A program made the position numbers and the translations under genes. A DNA stretch of 64,000 nt from Eikenella corrodens (lineage in GTDB: Bacteria > Pseudomonadota > Gammaproteobacteria > Burkholderiales > Neisseriaceae). Positions within the stretch are counted from its first letter, which is position 1, and each line of letters opens with the position of its first letter. Below, in pieces: positions 46,408-56,708 of the stretch. The notes beneath the pieces were generated by a model, which saw nothing but the letters and a program-made list of their open reading frames with translations, made no database searches and was not told the DNA's origin. Location: NCBI RefSeq assembly GCF_900187105.1, contig NZ_LT906482.1, positions 1,426,001 through 1,490,000 on the forward strand, written 5' to 3'.

Positions 46408-46674
46408 ATGGCCGGCGGCTGGGCGCCCGACGGCGCGGAACAAGCGCAAATCGATGCCAATTTGGACGACGCGCTCGCCGCCGCCCGGCAAAACCTGCCC
46501 TCCGGCGAAAGCGCCCGCGAATGCGCCGAATGCGGCGAACCGATTCCCGAAGCCCGCCGCCGCGCCCTGCCCGGCGTGCAGTTGTGCATCGCCTGCCAAG
46601 AAGAGGCCGACAAACAACAGCAATTCCGATCCGCCTACAACCGGCGCGGCAGCAAGGACAGCCAGCTGAAATAG
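46408..46674 (+). CDS. DksA/TraR-type C4 zinc-finger protein
   Basis: An 88-residue protein like YbiI of E. coli. The zinc finger is ECAECGEPIPEARRRALPGV then QLCIACQEEAD, giving C-x2-C-x17-C-x2-C. The N-terminal half is a helix. Such short forms lack the coiled coil by which DksA enters RNA polymerase, and their role is unclear. It begins one base after the iscU stop, so it is surely co-transcribed with iscU; a link to cluster assembly is inference only. Confidence 0.82.
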   Translation: MAGGWAPDGAEQAQIDANLDDALAAARQNLPSGESARECAECGEPIPEARRRALPGVQLCIACQEEADKQQQFRSAYNRRGSKDSQLK

Positions 46675-46820
46675 GCTACCTGAAACCGATGGTTTCAGCG
46701 CAACCGAATTTCCCGGCAACGCGCCTGCGCCGGAAATACCGTGTATGACCGCTTCGCCGCCTGACGGTTTCCAGGTAGCCTGCCCTAAAGAACCTGCCGA
46801 CACCAATACCGAACAAACCC

Positions 46821-47063
46821 ATGTTTAGTCAAGAAGAAACCCAATCCCTGCTTGCCGAAAAAGGCATCGGCAAGACCGTGCTGCAACGCTTGCAGCAAAT
46901 GGGCTTGGACGACGTGGCCAAGCTCGCCGCTGCCGACGTGGACGATATGCTGCAACAGGGCGCGGCGCTCACCGGCAGCACCTGCTGGAAAAACAGCCCG
47001 CAGGCCAAAGCTTCCGTAGCTACTGCCATTGCTTGGGCGGTAAACCGGCAAAAGGCTACCTGA
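46821..47063 (+). CDS. Helix-hairpin-helix small protein in the isc cluster
   Basis: An 80-residue protein resembling a helix-hairpin-helix or SAM-like domain: LLAEKGIGKTVLQRLQQMGL, DDVAKLAAADVDDML, then GSTCWKNSPQAKASVATAIA. G-I-G-x-x-x-L is the hairpin that usually meets DNA or another protein. One Cys is present. Its last three codons and stop (KAT, TGA) are supplied by an uptake sequence. It lies between the zinc-finger gene and iscA, a position that is suggestive but not proof of a role in cluster assembly. Confidence 0.6.
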   Translation: MFSQEETQSLLAEKGIGKTVLQRLQQMGLDDVAKLAAADVDDMLQQGAALTGSTCWKNSPQAKASVATAIAWAVNRQKAT

Positions 47064-47091
47064 AACCCTGATACTGTTTTTCAGGTAGCCT
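47053..47091 (+). terminator. DUS pair that also encodes a stop codon
   Basis: The left arm contains the TGA of the preceding gene; with the reverse copy at 47080 it forms a hairpin before iscA. Confidence 0.55.
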
Positions 47092-47120
47092 CTTCAAGAA
47101 CCGAAAACAAAGGACACCCC

Positions 47121-47441
47121 ATGATTACACTCACCCCCAACGCTGCCGATCATATCCGCAGCTTCCTCACCAAGCGCGGCAAAGGCGAAGGTATCCGCAT
47201 CGGCGTGAAAACCAGCGGCTGCTCCGGCATGGCCTACACGCTGGAATTTGCCGACGAAATCCTGCCTGATGATTTGGTATTTGAAGGGCATGGCGTGAAA
47301 GTATTGGTTGATCCGAAAAGTCATGTGTATCTCGACGGCACCGAACTGGACTTCACCAAAGAAGGCTTGCAGGAAGGCTTTAAGTTCGCCAACCCGAACG
47401 TGAAAAACGAATGCGGCTGCGGCGAAAGCTTTAATGTTTGA
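47121..47441 (+). CDS. iscA: Iron-sulfur assembly protein IscA
   Basis: A 106-residue A-type carrier that passes clusters or iron to apoproteins. [20 protein letters not shown] is typical, and the three conserved Cys residues are in [16 protein letters not shown] and in the C-terminal [11 protein letters not shown]. The length is exactly that of IscA. AAAGGACACCCC precedes the ATG. It closes the visible isc cluster; hscB, hscA and fdx do not follow, and rlmE comes next. Confidence 0.95.
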   Translation: MITLTPNAADHIRSFLTKRGKGEGIRIGVKTSGCSGMAYTLEFADEILPDDLVFEGHGVKVLVDPKSHVYLDGTELDFTKEGLQEGFKFANPNVKNECGCGESFNV

Positions 47442-47463
47442 GCCCTTGGATTAGCGCATCAGA

Positions 47464-47502
47464 AGGCTACCTGAAACCCCGATTGTGGTTCTCAGGTAGC
47501 CT
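47464..47502 (+). terminator. Imperfect DUS pair after iscA
   Basis: AGGCTACCTGAA faces CTCAGGTAGCCT (one mismatch in the second copy). Confidence 0.5.
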
Positions 47503-47543
47503 TATCGGCTACAATGCGGCCGTTTCTTTGATTGGGATTGATG

Positions 47544-48164
47544 ATGGCAACCCGTTCCAAATCCTCCAAAAGTTGGCTGAACGAGCACGTGAACGACCCC
47601 TATGTGCATCAGGCGCAAAAAGACGGCTACCGTGCCCGGGCGGCATACAAATTGCTGGAAATCAACGAAAAAGACAAGTTGATTAAAAACGGCACGGTGC
47701 TGGCTGATTTGGGCAGCGCGCCGGGCAGTTGGTCGCAGGTGGCGGTTAAGCTGGCGGGGGCGCAGGGCAGGGTGTTTGCCTTGGATATTTTGCCGATGGA
47801 GCCGATTGCGGGTGTATCGTTTATCCAAGGCGATTTCCGCGAAAACGAGGTGCTGGAGGAGTTGGAAAACCTGCTCGAAGGCCGCGCGCTAGACCTTGTA
47901 ATTTGTGATATTGCACCCAATATGTCAGGCAATGCGGTAACCGATCAGGCGCGCAGCTATGTTTTGTGTGAACTGGCGCTGGATTTTGCCGCCGAGCATC
48001 TGAAAACCGGCGGCAATATGCTGGTGAAAGTGTTTCAGGGCGCGGGTTTTCAGGAGTATATGCAGGCTATGCGCGGGGTGTTTGCCCAAGTGCAGGTGCG
48101 CAAGCCTAAGGCCTCGCGCAGCCGTTCCAGCGAGGTATATCTGCTGGGCAGGAATAAGCGGTAA
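47544..48164 (+). CDS. rlmE: 23S rRNA 2'-O-ribose U2552 methyltransferase RlmE
   Basis: A 206-residue SAM-dependent methyltransferase (also called RrmJ or FtsJ). The N-terminus ATRSKSSKSWLNEHVNDPYV is typical. The SAM site is VLADLGSAPGSWSQVAVKLA. The catalytic Lys-Asp-Lys-Glu set includes RAAYKLLEI, DLVICDIAPNMSG, NMLVKVFQGAGF and RSSEVYLLG. Two ATG codons lie at 47541 and 47544; I chose the second, with no strong ribosome site for either. The pairing with downstream ftsH is the classic heat-shock order. Confidence 0.95.
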   Translation: MATRSKSSKSWLNEHVNDPYVHQAQKDGYRARAAYKLLEINEKDKLIKNGTVLADLGSAPGSWSQVAVKLAGAQGRVFALDILPMEPIAGVSFIQGDFRENEVLEELENLLEGRALDLVICDIAPNMSGNAVTDQARSYVLCELALDFAAEHLKTGGNMLVKVFQGAGFQEYMQAMRGVFAQVQVRKPKASRSRSSEVYLLGRNKR

Positions 48165-48232
48165 TCAGCAAGGTGCTGGTTATCATCTGTTTTTTATTTG
48201 TGGCATTTTATTATAGTTAGGAGCTTGTTACC

Positions 48233-50269
48233 GTGCGTAACACCATGAGGACGATTTTGGTTTGGCTGTTTCTGGCCGGGGTGCTGCTTGCCTCGGCCCA
48301 AACGTTGCTGGGCAAGAGGGAAGACAAACAGCTGATCAACTATTCGCAGTTTATCCAGCAGGTAAACAAAGGCGAAGTGACCAAGGTGGATATTGAAGGC
48401 ACGCTGCTGAGCGGTTATGTGATTAAAGGCGAGCGCACCGACAAATCCAAGTTCTATACCAATGCGCCGATGGACGACAAACTCCTGACGATGCTGCAGG
48501 ACAAGAACGTTGATTTCCGATATGTTCCCGAAGAAAAGCCCGGCCAGTGGAGCAGTATTTTCTTCACCAGCCTCTTGCCGGTGCTGCTGCTGATTGGCGC
48601 TTGGTTTTACTTTTTGCGTATGCAAAACGGCGGCGGGGGCAAAGGCGGGGCGTTTTCTTTCGGCAAAAGCCGTGCCCGGCTGCTGGATAAAGATGCCAAC
48701 CGCGTAACCTTTGCCGATGTGGCCGGTTGCGACGAGGCGAAAGAAGAGGTGCAGGAAATCGTGGATTACCTCCAAGCGCCGAACCGCTATCAGAGTTTGG
48801 GTGGCCGTGTGCCGCGCGGGATTTTGCTGGCCGGCAGCCCGGGTACGGGCAAAACCTTGCTGGCCAAGGCGATTGCCGGCGAAGCGGGCGTGCCGTTTTT
48901 CAGCATCTCCGGCTCGGACTTTGTAGAAATGTTCGTGGGCGTGGGTGCTTCCCGTGTGCGCGATATGTTTGAGCAGGCTAAGAAAAATGCGCCCTGCATC
49001 ATCTTTATCGACGAAATCGATGCCGTGGGCCGCCAGCGCGGTGCCGGTTTGGGCGGCGGCAACGATGAACGCGAACAAACTTTGAACCAGCTGCTGGTGG
49101 AGATGGATGGGTTTGAAAGCAATCAAACAGTGATCGTGATTGCTGCCACCAACCGCCCAGACGTGCTCGACCCGGCCTTGCAGCGCCCCGGCCGTTTCGA
49201 CCGCCAAGTGGTGGTGCCGCTGCCCGATATCCGCGGCCGCGAGCAGATTTTGAAAGTGCACGCCAAGCGAGTGCCGCTGGATGCTTCAGTAGATTTGGTA
49301 TCGCTGGCGCGCGGCACACCCGGTTTTTCCGGCGCGGATTTGGCCAACTTGGTGAATGAGGCTGCACTGTTTGCCGGTCGTCGCAATAAAATCAAAGTTG
49401 ATCAGAGCGACTTTGAAGATGCTAAAGATAAAATCTATATGGGCCCCGAGCGGCGCAGCATGGTGATGCACGAAGACGAAAAACGTGCCACCGCTTATCA
49501 CGAAGCCGGTCATGCCATCGTGGCCGAGAGCCTGCCGTTTACCGATCCGGTGCATAAAGTAACCATCATGCCGCGTGGCCGTGCGCTGGGCTTGACCTGG
49601 CAGCTGCCGGAGCGCGACCGTATTTCGATGTATAAAGATCAAATGCTCAGCCAGCTGGCCATCCTGTTTGGTGGACGCATTGCCGAAGATATTTTTGTCG
49701 GCCGCATTTCCACCGGCGCGTCCAACGATTTCGAGCGTGCCACGCAGATAGCGCGCGAGATGGTAACGCGCTATGGTATGAGCGAAAAAATGGGTGTGAT
49801 GGTGTATGCCGAAAACGAAGGCGAAGTGTTCCTTGGCCGCAGCATTACCCGCTCGCAGCATATTTCCGAGAAAACCCAGCAGGATGTGGATGCCGAAATC
49901 CGTCGCATTTTGGATGAACAATATGCGGTGGCCTACAAAATTTTGGATGAAAACCGCGATAAGATGGAAACCATGTGCAAAGCCTTGATGGAATGGGAAA
50001 CCATCGATCGCGATCAAGTACTGGAGATCATGGAAGGCAAGCAGCCCAGCCCGCCGAAAGACTACAGCCACAATGTGCGTGGCGAAAATGGTGCTGATGC
50101 GGGCAATACTGAGGCAACGGATGCTGGCGAAACCGATCGGCCTGTTGGCGAACCTGTTCCTGCTTTGGCAGATGAAGCAGCCGAACAAGATCAAATTGCC
50201 ACTCCGTTGAACACGCAGACTGCAGAGGAAGCGGAGCAGCAAGAGGCGGCTGCTGACAAACAGCCTTGA
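48233..50269 (+). CDS. ftsH: ATP-dependent zinc metalloprotease FtsH
   Basis: A 678-residue membrane-bound AAA+ protease that removes damaged membrane proteins and controls sigma-32 and LpxC in relatives. The first membrane helix covers about residues 5-22, a periplasmic domain follows, and the second helix is [20 protein letters not shown] near 105-125. Walker A is [14 protein letters not shown], Walker [13 protein letters not shown], and the SRH is [20 protein letters not shown]. The zinc motif is [10 protein letters not shown]. The last about 60 residues are acidic and of low complexity. GTG at 48233 follows AGGAG; ATG at 48245 is an alternative. Confidence 0.96.
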   Translation: MRNTMRTILVWLFLAGVLLASAQTLLGKREDKQLINYSQFIQQVNKGEVTKVDIEGTLLSGYVIKGERTDKSKFYTNAPMDDKLLTMLQDKNVDFRYVPEEKPGQWSSIFFTSLLPVLLLIGAWFYFLRMQNGGGGKGGAFSFGKSRARLLDKDANRVTFADVAGCDEAKEEVQEIVDYLQAPNRYQSLGGRVPRGILLAGSPGTGKTLLAKAIAGEAGVPFFSISGSDFVEMFVGVGASRVRDMFEQAKKNAPCIIFIDEIDAVGRQRGAGLGGGNDEREQTLNQLLVEMDGFESNQTVIVIAATNRPDVLDPALQRPGRFDRQVVVPLPDIRGREQILKVHAKRVPLDASVDLVSLARGTPGFSGADLANLVNEAALFAGRRNKIKVDQSDFEDAKDKIYMGPERRSMVMHEDEKRATAYHEAGHAIVAESLPFTDPVHKVTIMPRGRALGLTWQLPERDRISMYKDQMLSQLAILFGGRIAEDIFVGRISTGASNDFERATQIAREMVTRYGMSEKMGVMVYAENEGEVFLGRSITRSQHISEKTQQDVDAEIRRILDEQYAVAYKILDENRDKMETMCKALMEWETIDRDQVLEIMEGKQPSPPKDYSHNVRGENGADAGNTEATDAGETDRPVGEPVPALADEAAEQDQIATPLNTQTAEEAEQQEAAADKQP

Positions 50270-50318
50270 AATTACGGTGTATATTTCCCCACCCACACGT
50301 CCGATGAAAGGAAAAGCA

Positions 50319-50468
50319 ATGAGCCAAAACGAAAACCTCCAACCTGAAACTGCCGAAAACACTGCACCGCAGGTGCAGGACGATATCGAGCTGAAGGTGC
50401 TCAACAATGCCGATAACAACAACGGCGAAACCACCGAAAGCGGCTGCTGCGGCGTTTGTGGCGGCTAA
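50319..50468 (+). CDS. Tiny acidic peptide with CCGVCGG tail, downstream of ftsH
   Basis: A 49-residue peptide preceded by GAAAGGA six bases before its ATG. It is rich in Gln, Asn, Glu and Asp through most of its length (QPETAENTAPQVQDDIELKV) and ends ESGCCGVCGG. The Cys cluster is like a metal-binding or redox tail, but there is no known family that I can name. It follows ftsH by 50 bases and is bounded downstream by a DUS hairpin, so it is probably expressed with ftsH. Its layout parallels the peptide at 45801 near iscU. Confidence 0.65.
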   Translation: MSQNENLQPETAENTAPQVQDDIELKVLNNADNNNGETTESGCCGVCGG

Positions 50469-50490
50469 GTTTGATTGGTTCTTTCAATAA

Positions 50491-50569
50491 AGGCTACCTG
50501 AAAGCGTAAGCTTCAACGCAGTTAAAACGAGCTCGCGAGTTTCTGCGAAGCTAGACTTTCAGGTAGCCT
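50491..50569 (+). repeat. DUS pair with conserved loop core
   Basis: The arms enclose GAGTTTCTGCGAAGCTAGA, the reverse complement orientation of the loop seen after recA and glnS. Likely terminator of the ftsH unit. Confidence 0.65.
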
Positions 50570-50664
50570 TTTGCTTGTACTGTCACAGTATAGCGATAAA
50601 GCTTTCTGTAAAGAGTGAGCGATGCAAACCAAAGAGGTATGCAGAAGCCGCTTTGAATACCAGA

Positions 50665-50722
50665 AAGGCTACCTGAAAGTAGGCTTTGCGCATGTCTGCG
50701 AAGCCGATTTTCAGGTAGCCTT
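50665..50722. terminator. DUS pair after the hemerythrin-like gene
   Basis: Uptake sequences enclose a 30-base loop with CTTTGCGCATG and TCTGCGAAGCC; it ends in TTTTAATTTT and lies between convergent genes. Confidence 0.6.
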
Positions 50723-50752
50723 TTAATTTTATTGTCGAATAGTATTCAGCCT

Positions 50753-51256
50753 TTACCCTTGCCGCCTGGCGGCCATGCGTTTGCCGATGATGCGTAGTTC
50801 GGCTTCGGGAATTTTTTGGTCGCCTAGGTCGAACAGCTGCTCTTCGCGCGGAATGTGGAAGTCGTAGCCGGCAGTGAAGCGGGAGATGAGCTCGAGATTA
50901 AGCGGTGTGCCGTCGGCGAGGGAGGCCAGGTGTTGGTTGAGTAAATCCCAGCTGCTGTGCAGGGATTGGTGTTCGCTTTCCAACTCTTGGATCAGCGCCT
51001 TGGCTTCGGGGGCGTATTGCAGCAGCAGGGGAAAGAAATCTTCTTCTTCGTCTTGGTGGTGTAGTGGGGCGGCTACGTTGAAATAGTGACGGATTTGGGT
51101 AACGGCTTGCTCAGCTACGGTGTTGTAGCCGTGCTGTTGCAGATAGTCGGGCAGGGCGTGCAGCTGGCTGCAGAAGCGTTTTACTTTGCCATGGCAGGCG
51201 CGCAACATGGCGGTGGGTTGCTCGAAGGTAACGGAGCGGGTGTTGAATAAGTCCAT
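50753..51256 (-). CDS. Hemerythrin HHE domain protein
   Basis: A 167-residue helical protein. Iron-binding His and acidic residues of the hemerythrin-like fold are seen in MLRACHGKVKRFCSQLHALP, AAPLHHQDEEEDFFPLLLQY, ELESEHQSLHSSWDLL and YDFHIPREEQLFDLG. Such proteins sense or store oxygen, nitric oxide or iron; the exact role is not clear. It lies next to bfd on the same strand but has its own gap with a terminator between, so joint regulation is only possible. The start MDLFNTRSV is well placed. Confidence 0.8.
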   Translation of the reverse strand: MDLFNTRSVTFEQPTAMLRACHGKVKRFCSQLHALPDYLQQHGYNTVAEQAVTQIRHYFNVAAPLHHQDEEEDFFPLLLQYAPEAKALIQELESEHQSLHSSWDLLNQHLASLADGTPLNLELISRFTAGYDFHIPREEQLFDLGDQKIPEAELRIIGKRMAARRQG

Positions 51257-51279
51257 GATGTGTATTTGTTGAGGTTACC

Positions 51280-51311
51280 TGAAAAGCAAAATGCTGCCGT
51301 AATGCGGCAGC
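51280..51311 (-). terminator. Terminator of bfd
   Basis: GCTGCCG and CGGCAGC around a 5-base loop; on the minus strand a T-rich tract follows. It separates bfd from the hemerythrin-like gene. Confidence 0.8.
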
Positions 51312-51356
51312 AGTGTCAATGTGCGTAGGGTTAGGTGGGTGGCGACGACAACGCGG

Positions 51357-51557
51357 CTATTGCAGGTTGTTTTTGCCGACAGCTGCCTGATGGTTTTCGC
51401 TGTGGTTGCCTAGGTAGGAAACGGCCAAGTCGGCGCAACATCCGCAGCAGGTGGCCACGCCCAAGGCGTTTTGCAGGTCGGTAAGGCTGGTGGCTCCGGC
51501 GGCAACCGTTTCTTTGATTTGGCGGTCGGAAATGGCATTACAAACGCAAACAAACAT
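51357..51557 (-). CDS. bfd: Bacterioferritin-associated ferredoxin
   Basis: A 66-residue [2Fe-2S] protein of the BFD family that releases iron from bacterioferritin. The cluster Cys residues are in MFVCVCNAISDRQI and in ATCCGCCADLAVSYLG, giving C-x-C and C-x2-C. The C-terminal tail after residue 50 is polar and unusual in its Asn/His content. A Fur-like box lies 31 bases upstream of its start, so it is expected to be induced when iron is low. No bacterioferritin gene is in the window. Confidence 0.9.
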   Translation of the reverse strand: MFVCVCNAISDRQIKETVAAGATSLTDLQNALGVATCCGCCADLAVSYLGNHSENHQAAVGKNNLQ

Positions 51558-51587
51558 GGGTGTGCCCCCTTGAAAATAGTTGTTCTA

Positions 51588-51606
51588 TTGATAATCAGTA
51601 TTATTG
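51588..51606. promoter_or_regulatory. Fur box upstream of bfd
   Basis: TTGATAATCAGTATTATTG resembles the 19-bp Fur consensus GATAATGATAATCATTATC in composition and dyad form, and it lies in the promoter region of bfd. Confidence 0.55.
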
Positions 51607-51807
51607 TTGTATGGTAATGGAAACCAATTAGCCTGGCAATAGGTTTTTTATTTAATAAAAGAGAAGGTTGGGCAATTATGTTGCAATAGTGGTTTCAGGT
51701 AGCCTGATGGTGGTGCATTGGTTTGCACGGCCGGGCTTGGCCCATAAGTTTCGCTGCCTACTGGCGCTTTATAGTAAAATGCGGCCACTTTTTTTATCTG
51801 TTGGGTA

Positions 51808-52314
51808 ATGATGAATATGAAAGAAGTTTCGTGGTTCCGGCTGTGGCCGTATGCTTTGCTGGCTGCTTTGGTAGTGGTGTTGGATCAGTGGAGCAAGCTG
51901 TGGGTGTTGGATCATATTGTGTATAACTGGCGCGAACCAGTGATCGAGGGTTTTTTCGATTTGACGCATGTGTACAACCCGGGTGCGGCGTTTAGTTTCT
52001 TGGCCGGTGCTTCTGGCTGGCAGAAATACCTGTTTGCCGGCTTGGCGGCGGTGGTGACGCTGTATTTGGCATTGGGCATCCGTTCGGGGAAGTTTGGCCG
52101 CTTGGGCGATGTGGCGGCAGCGATGATTATCGGTGGTGCCATCGGTAATGTTATCGATCGCATCAACTACGGCCATGTAATCGATTTCTTGTTGTTTTAT
52201 TGGAATAATCACTACTATCCGGCGTTTAATGTGGCCGACAGTTTTATCTGCGTTGGCGCAGCATTGTTCGTAATTGACGGTTTCCGTCAGGGCAAGCGTA
52301 ATCAGGCTACCTGA
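51808..52314 (+). CDS. lspA: Lipoprotein signal peptidase
   Basis: A 168-residue inner-membrane aspartic protease that cuts prolipoprotein signal peptides after lipid addition. Four membrane helices are visible. The catalytic Asp residues are in [16 protein letters not shown] and [13 protein letters not shown], and the [11 protein letters not shown] motif is present. The final residues (NQAT, stop) come from an uptake sequence that supplies the TGA. ATG at 51808 is used; ATG codons at 51811 and 51817 are alternatives. It precedes ispH, a common neighbour of lspA. Confidence 0.95.
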   Translation: MMNMKEVSWFRLWPYALLAALVVVLDQWSKLWVLDHIVYNWREPVIEGFFDLTHVYNPGAAFSFLAGASGWQKYLFAGLAAVVTLYLALGIRSGKFGRLGDVAAAMIIGGAIGNVIDRINYGHVIDFLLFYWNNHYYPAFNVADSFICVGAALFVIDGFRQGKRNQAT

Positions 52315-52364
52315 AAGTGTCAGCTTCAGTGATAGCTAGACCAACCACACTCAGAGGAAAAAAC

Positions 52365-53297
52365 ATGGCGAAAACCATTATGCTGGCCAATCCGCGCGGC
52401 TTTTGCGCGGGGGTGGACCGTGCCATCAATATTGTGGAACGGGCATTGGAGCTGTTTGGCGCGCCGATTTATGTGCGGCACGAAGTGGTGCACAATAAAT
52501 TCGTGGTGGACAATTTGCGCGCCAAAGGAGCTGTTTTTATCGAAGAATTGGCAGATGTGCCGCCCGGCGCCACGCTGATTTATTCGGCGCACGGCGTATC
52601 CAAGGCGGTGCAGGAGGAAGCGGCGGAGCGCGGTTTTCGCGTGTTTGATGCCACTTGCCCGCTGGTTACCAAGGTGCACCGCGAAGTGGCGCGTTTGGAT
52701 GAGCACGGCTACCAAATCATCATGATCGGCCATGCCGGTCACCCGGAAGTGGAGGGTACTATGGGGCAGCTGCCGCCAGGCAGCATGCTGTTGGTGGAAA
52801 CAGTGGCGGATGTGGCTGATTTGGAAGTACGCAATCCAGATAAGTTGGCGCACGTGAGCCAAACCACGCTGTCGATTGATGAAACCAAAGGAATCATCGA
52901 TGCGCTGCGGGCGCGTTTCCCCAATATCCGCAGCCCGCACAAGGAAGATATTTGCTATGCCACCACCAACCGCCAAGAGGCGGTGAAGCAGCTGGCGGCA
53001 GCCAGTGATGTGGTGGTGGTGGTGGGCTCGCCCAATTCTTCTAATAGCAACCGTTTGCGCGAAGTGGCCGCACAACATGGCGTGGATGCTTATATGGTGG
53101 ACAATGCAGGCTACCTGAAAAAGGAATGGTTTGCCGGCAAAGAACGAGTAGGGATTACGGCCGGAGCCTCCGCGCCGGAGGTGCTGGTGCAAGAGGTGGT
53201 GGACACCGTGCACGGCTGGGGCTTCGAGACGGTGCGGGAAGGAGAGGGGGAAGAGGAGAGTATTGTGTTTGTGCTGCCCAAAGAGCTGCGTGAGTGA
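52365..53297 (+). CDS. ispH: 4-hydroxy-3-methylbut-2-enyl diphosphate reductase
   Basis: A 310-residue [4Fe-4S] enzyme and last step of the MEP isoprenoid pathway. The cluster Cys residues are in [35 protein letters not shown] and [13 protein letters not shown]. The His residues of [12 protein letters not shown] and [16 protein letters not shown] bind substrate. [10 protein letters not shown] is present. An uptake sequence within the gene near 53108 is read as [17 protein letters not shown] precedes the ATG at 52365. The enzyme depends on iron-sulfur supply from the isc genes. Confidence 0.96.
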   Translation: MAKTIMLANPRGFCAGVDRAINIVERALELFGAPIYVRHEVVHNKFVVDNLRAKGAVFIEELADVPPGATLIYSAHGVSKAVQEEAAERGFRVFDATCPLVTKVHREVARLDEHGYQIIMIGHAGHPEVEGTMGQLPPGSMLLVETVADVADLEVRNPDKLAHVSQTTLSIDETKGIIDALRARFPNIRSPHKEDICYATTNRQEAVKQLAAASDVVVVVGSPNSSNSNRLREVAAQHGVDAYMVDNAGYLKKEWFAGKERVGITAGASAPEVLVQEVVDTVHGWGFETVREGEGEEESIVFVLPKELRE

Positions 53298-53330
53298 AGT
53301 TGGGCAGATTTGAAGCAACTGATATGCAAA

Positions 53331-53359
53331 AGGCTACCTGAAAATGTTTCAGGTAGCCT
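53331..53359 (+). terminator. DUS-pair terminator of ispH
   Basis: Compact facing uptake sequences with five bases between and TTTTGC following. Confidence 0.7.
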
Positions 53360-53380
53360 TTTGCTTGGTATGGAGAAGGG

Positions 53381-53473
53381 TAGTGGATTCGATTTAAACC
53401 AGTGTGGTGTTTGCTGCATGCCGCATGCTTTTTTCGGCTCGTTGCTTGGTTCTGATTTAAGTTTAATCTACTA
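53381..53473. repeat. Degenerate Correia-like element (copy D)
   Basis: About 93 bp with ends TAGTGGATTCGATTTAAACC and TTTAAGTTTAATCTACTA. The interior is strongly diverged but keeps the size and inverted ends of the other copies. Confidence 0.5.
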
Positions 53474-53557
53474 AGCTTTAGCCATACAAAGCATGTAGGA
53501 AAAAAGCAGGCTACCTGAAAAATCAAGCAGCCTAAAAGAACAGCTAGAGAGTAACTT

Positions 53558-54103
53558 TTACTGGGCGCAGATGCTTTCGATAGCCTGTGGGATATCACCG
53601 GCACAAGCCCAAATCAGCTGGCCTTGCGATTGCATCGGCAGCAGCAGAACCGCACGCTCGGCAGTGCTGCCGGCCGGAATAGCGGTAATCGCTCCTTGGC
53701 TGAGGGTAATGCTCTGCCAGAATTCCTTCTGGCTGGCGGGCACGTCGATTGCTTCGTTGATTTCATTCAGGCGAGTGCCTTTGGCCAAGCGGGTTTCCAC
53801 CCATACCTTCGCCATGTTCAGTGCCTCAACGGCTTTCGGATCGGTGATGGTGGGGGCGGCGGGAGCCTGTTGGGCGGCCGCACCACTACCACCCATGTTG
53901 CCTTCATCAGCCGGTTCGGCCAAGCCGACCATGGCTTTGGCTTGCTCGATGATTTCCGGGTTCATATAGGCATAAACACCACCGCCCACCAGAATCAGAG
54001 CCAGCAGCAGGCCGATTGCGCGCGATGCGCCGCCGCCGCTACTGCCGCTGCGTTTGCTGCGGGATTCGTTGTTACGGGATAATTTTCTCACTGCTGTAGC
54101 CAT
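53558..54103 (-). CDS. Membrane-anchored protein with pilin-like C-terminus
   Basis: A 181-residue protein. The first 27 residues are basic and Ser/Gly-rich (SRSKRSGSSGGG), then one hydrophobic helix (AIGLLLALILVGGGVYAYM) anchors it. After an Ala/Pro/Gly linker, a globular domain ends LIWACAGDIPQAIESICAQ. The W-x-C and C near the end, with Gly and Pro between, recall the disulfide loop of neisserial type IV pilins, but the prepilin N-terminal cleavage site is missing. It may be a pilin-like domain on a different anchor; function unknown. Confidence 0.6.
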   Translation of the reverse strand: MATAVRKLSRNNESRSKRSGSSGGGASRAIGLLLALILVGGGVYAYMNPEIIEQAKAMVGLAEPADEGNMGGSGAAAQQAPAAPTITDPKAVEALNMAKVWVETRLAKGTRLNEINEAIDVPASQKEFWQSITLSQGAITAIPAGSTAERAVLLLPMQSQGQLIWACAGDIPQAIESICAQ

Positions 54104-54294
54104 TGTATTTAGTGTCCTAATAATTGTTGGGATAGTTTAGATAGGTAGAAAAAGGAACTCGATAGTGGATAAGCATAAAGCGTGCCAAAGTTTGATACTG
54201 GATTAGATTTGGCGTGATGAATTGCTATTTTTGATTGTTATTTGTTGTTATATATGTGAATTTTTATGGTTGAGATGTGAGTGGTGACGGAAAG

Positions 54295-54348
54295 GGGCTA
54301 CCTGAAAACGCTGTAAAGTTTCTACAAAACTAAAATTTCAGGTAGCCT
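54295..54348. repeat. DUS pair with diverged loop core
   Basis: The left uptake copy starts GGGCTACC (one mismatch). The loop AAAGTTTCTACAAAACTAAAA is a diverged form of the shared core. Confidence 0.6.
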
Positions 54349-54371
54349 TTAAACGGTAAACGGCAGGCAAG

Positions 54372-54400
54372 AAAAAGCACCCTCTAGTGAGGGTGCTTTT
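54372..54400 (-). terminator. Terminator of groEL
   Basis: AAAAGCACCCTC-TAGT-GAGGGTGCTTTT lies just beyond the groEL stop, with A/T flanks suited to both strands. Confidence 0.9.
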
Positions 54401-54417
54401 GCATGGTGTTGGGATGA

Positions 54418-56085
<1,668 letters not shown>

Positions 56086-56131
56086 TCAGTAATTAAAAAA
56101 TCAGTAATTTCTGTTCTTGAATCAGCGCGGT

Positions 56132-56419
56132 TTATTCCACGATGCCGAAGATGTCTTCTTCGCGCATCACCAGCAGTTCTTCGCCGTCGGCTTTTACGGT
56201 TTGACCGCTGTATTTGCCGAAAATCACGCGGTCGCCCACCTTCACATCCAGCTTACGGCGCTCGCCACCTTTGGTGAGCTTGCCAGCGCCCACGGCTACC
56301 ACTTCGCCCATATCGGGCTTTTCAGCAGCAGAGCCGGGCAAAACAATACCGGAAGCGGTTTTTTCTTCGGCTTCCAGGCGTTTGATAACTACACGGTCGT
56401 GCAACGGACGAATTTTCAT
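56132..56419 (-). CDS. groES: Co-chaperonin GroES
   Basis: A 95-residue lid protein for Gro[22 protein letters not shown] is the typical N-terminus, followed by the mobile loop [20 protein letters not shown] with the GIVLP contact for GroEL. The ending [15 protein letters not shown] is complete. The ATG at 56419 is preceded by GGAGAGAAG. The open frame continues upstream but has no family support. Confidence 0.98.
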   Translation of the reverse strand: MKIRPLHDRVVIKRLEAEEKTASGIVLPGSAAEKPDMGEVVAVGAGKLTKGGERRKLDVKVGDRVIFGKYSGQTVKADGEELLVMREEDIFGIVE

Positions 56420-56522
56420 AAATCTTCTCTCCAAAATTGAACTTGATGATTTGTTGCTACCCAATTGAGGGTAAACAGAAATGTGCCGGGCAGGGCGCGG
56501 CACGCTGCTTATGCGGCGAAAG

Positions 56523-56550
56523 AAATGGAGTTGGAGGCGTCGAATTCAAG
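56523..56550 (-). promoter_or_regulatory. Sigma-32-type heat-shock promoter of groESL
   Basis: On the minus strand CTTGAAT is followed by a 13-base spacer and CTCCATTT. This matches the CTTGAAA / CCCCATNT heat-shock pattern at most positions. It lies about 105 bases before the groES start. No CIRCE operator is visible. Confidence 0.65.
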
Positions 56551-56708
56551 GGCAGACCGGAAAAAATATCCGGTTGGAGGGAGAGGGTGATGGGCTAGAT
56601 TGAGGAAGATGACTTTCAGGTAGCCTTTTGCCGGAGTAGGGCAGGGTCAGGCTACCTGAAAATTGGGGGAAGAGATTTGGATCACGGGGATGATGTTTTC
56701 AGGTAGCC

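Larger units (their letters stand above)
54104..54417. other. Intergenic region before groEL end
   Basis: About 310 bases, AT-rich between 54180 and 54280. Contains a DUS pair with the GTTTCTAC core at 54295-54348 and the groEL terminator at 54372. No gene is seen. Confidence 0.6.
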
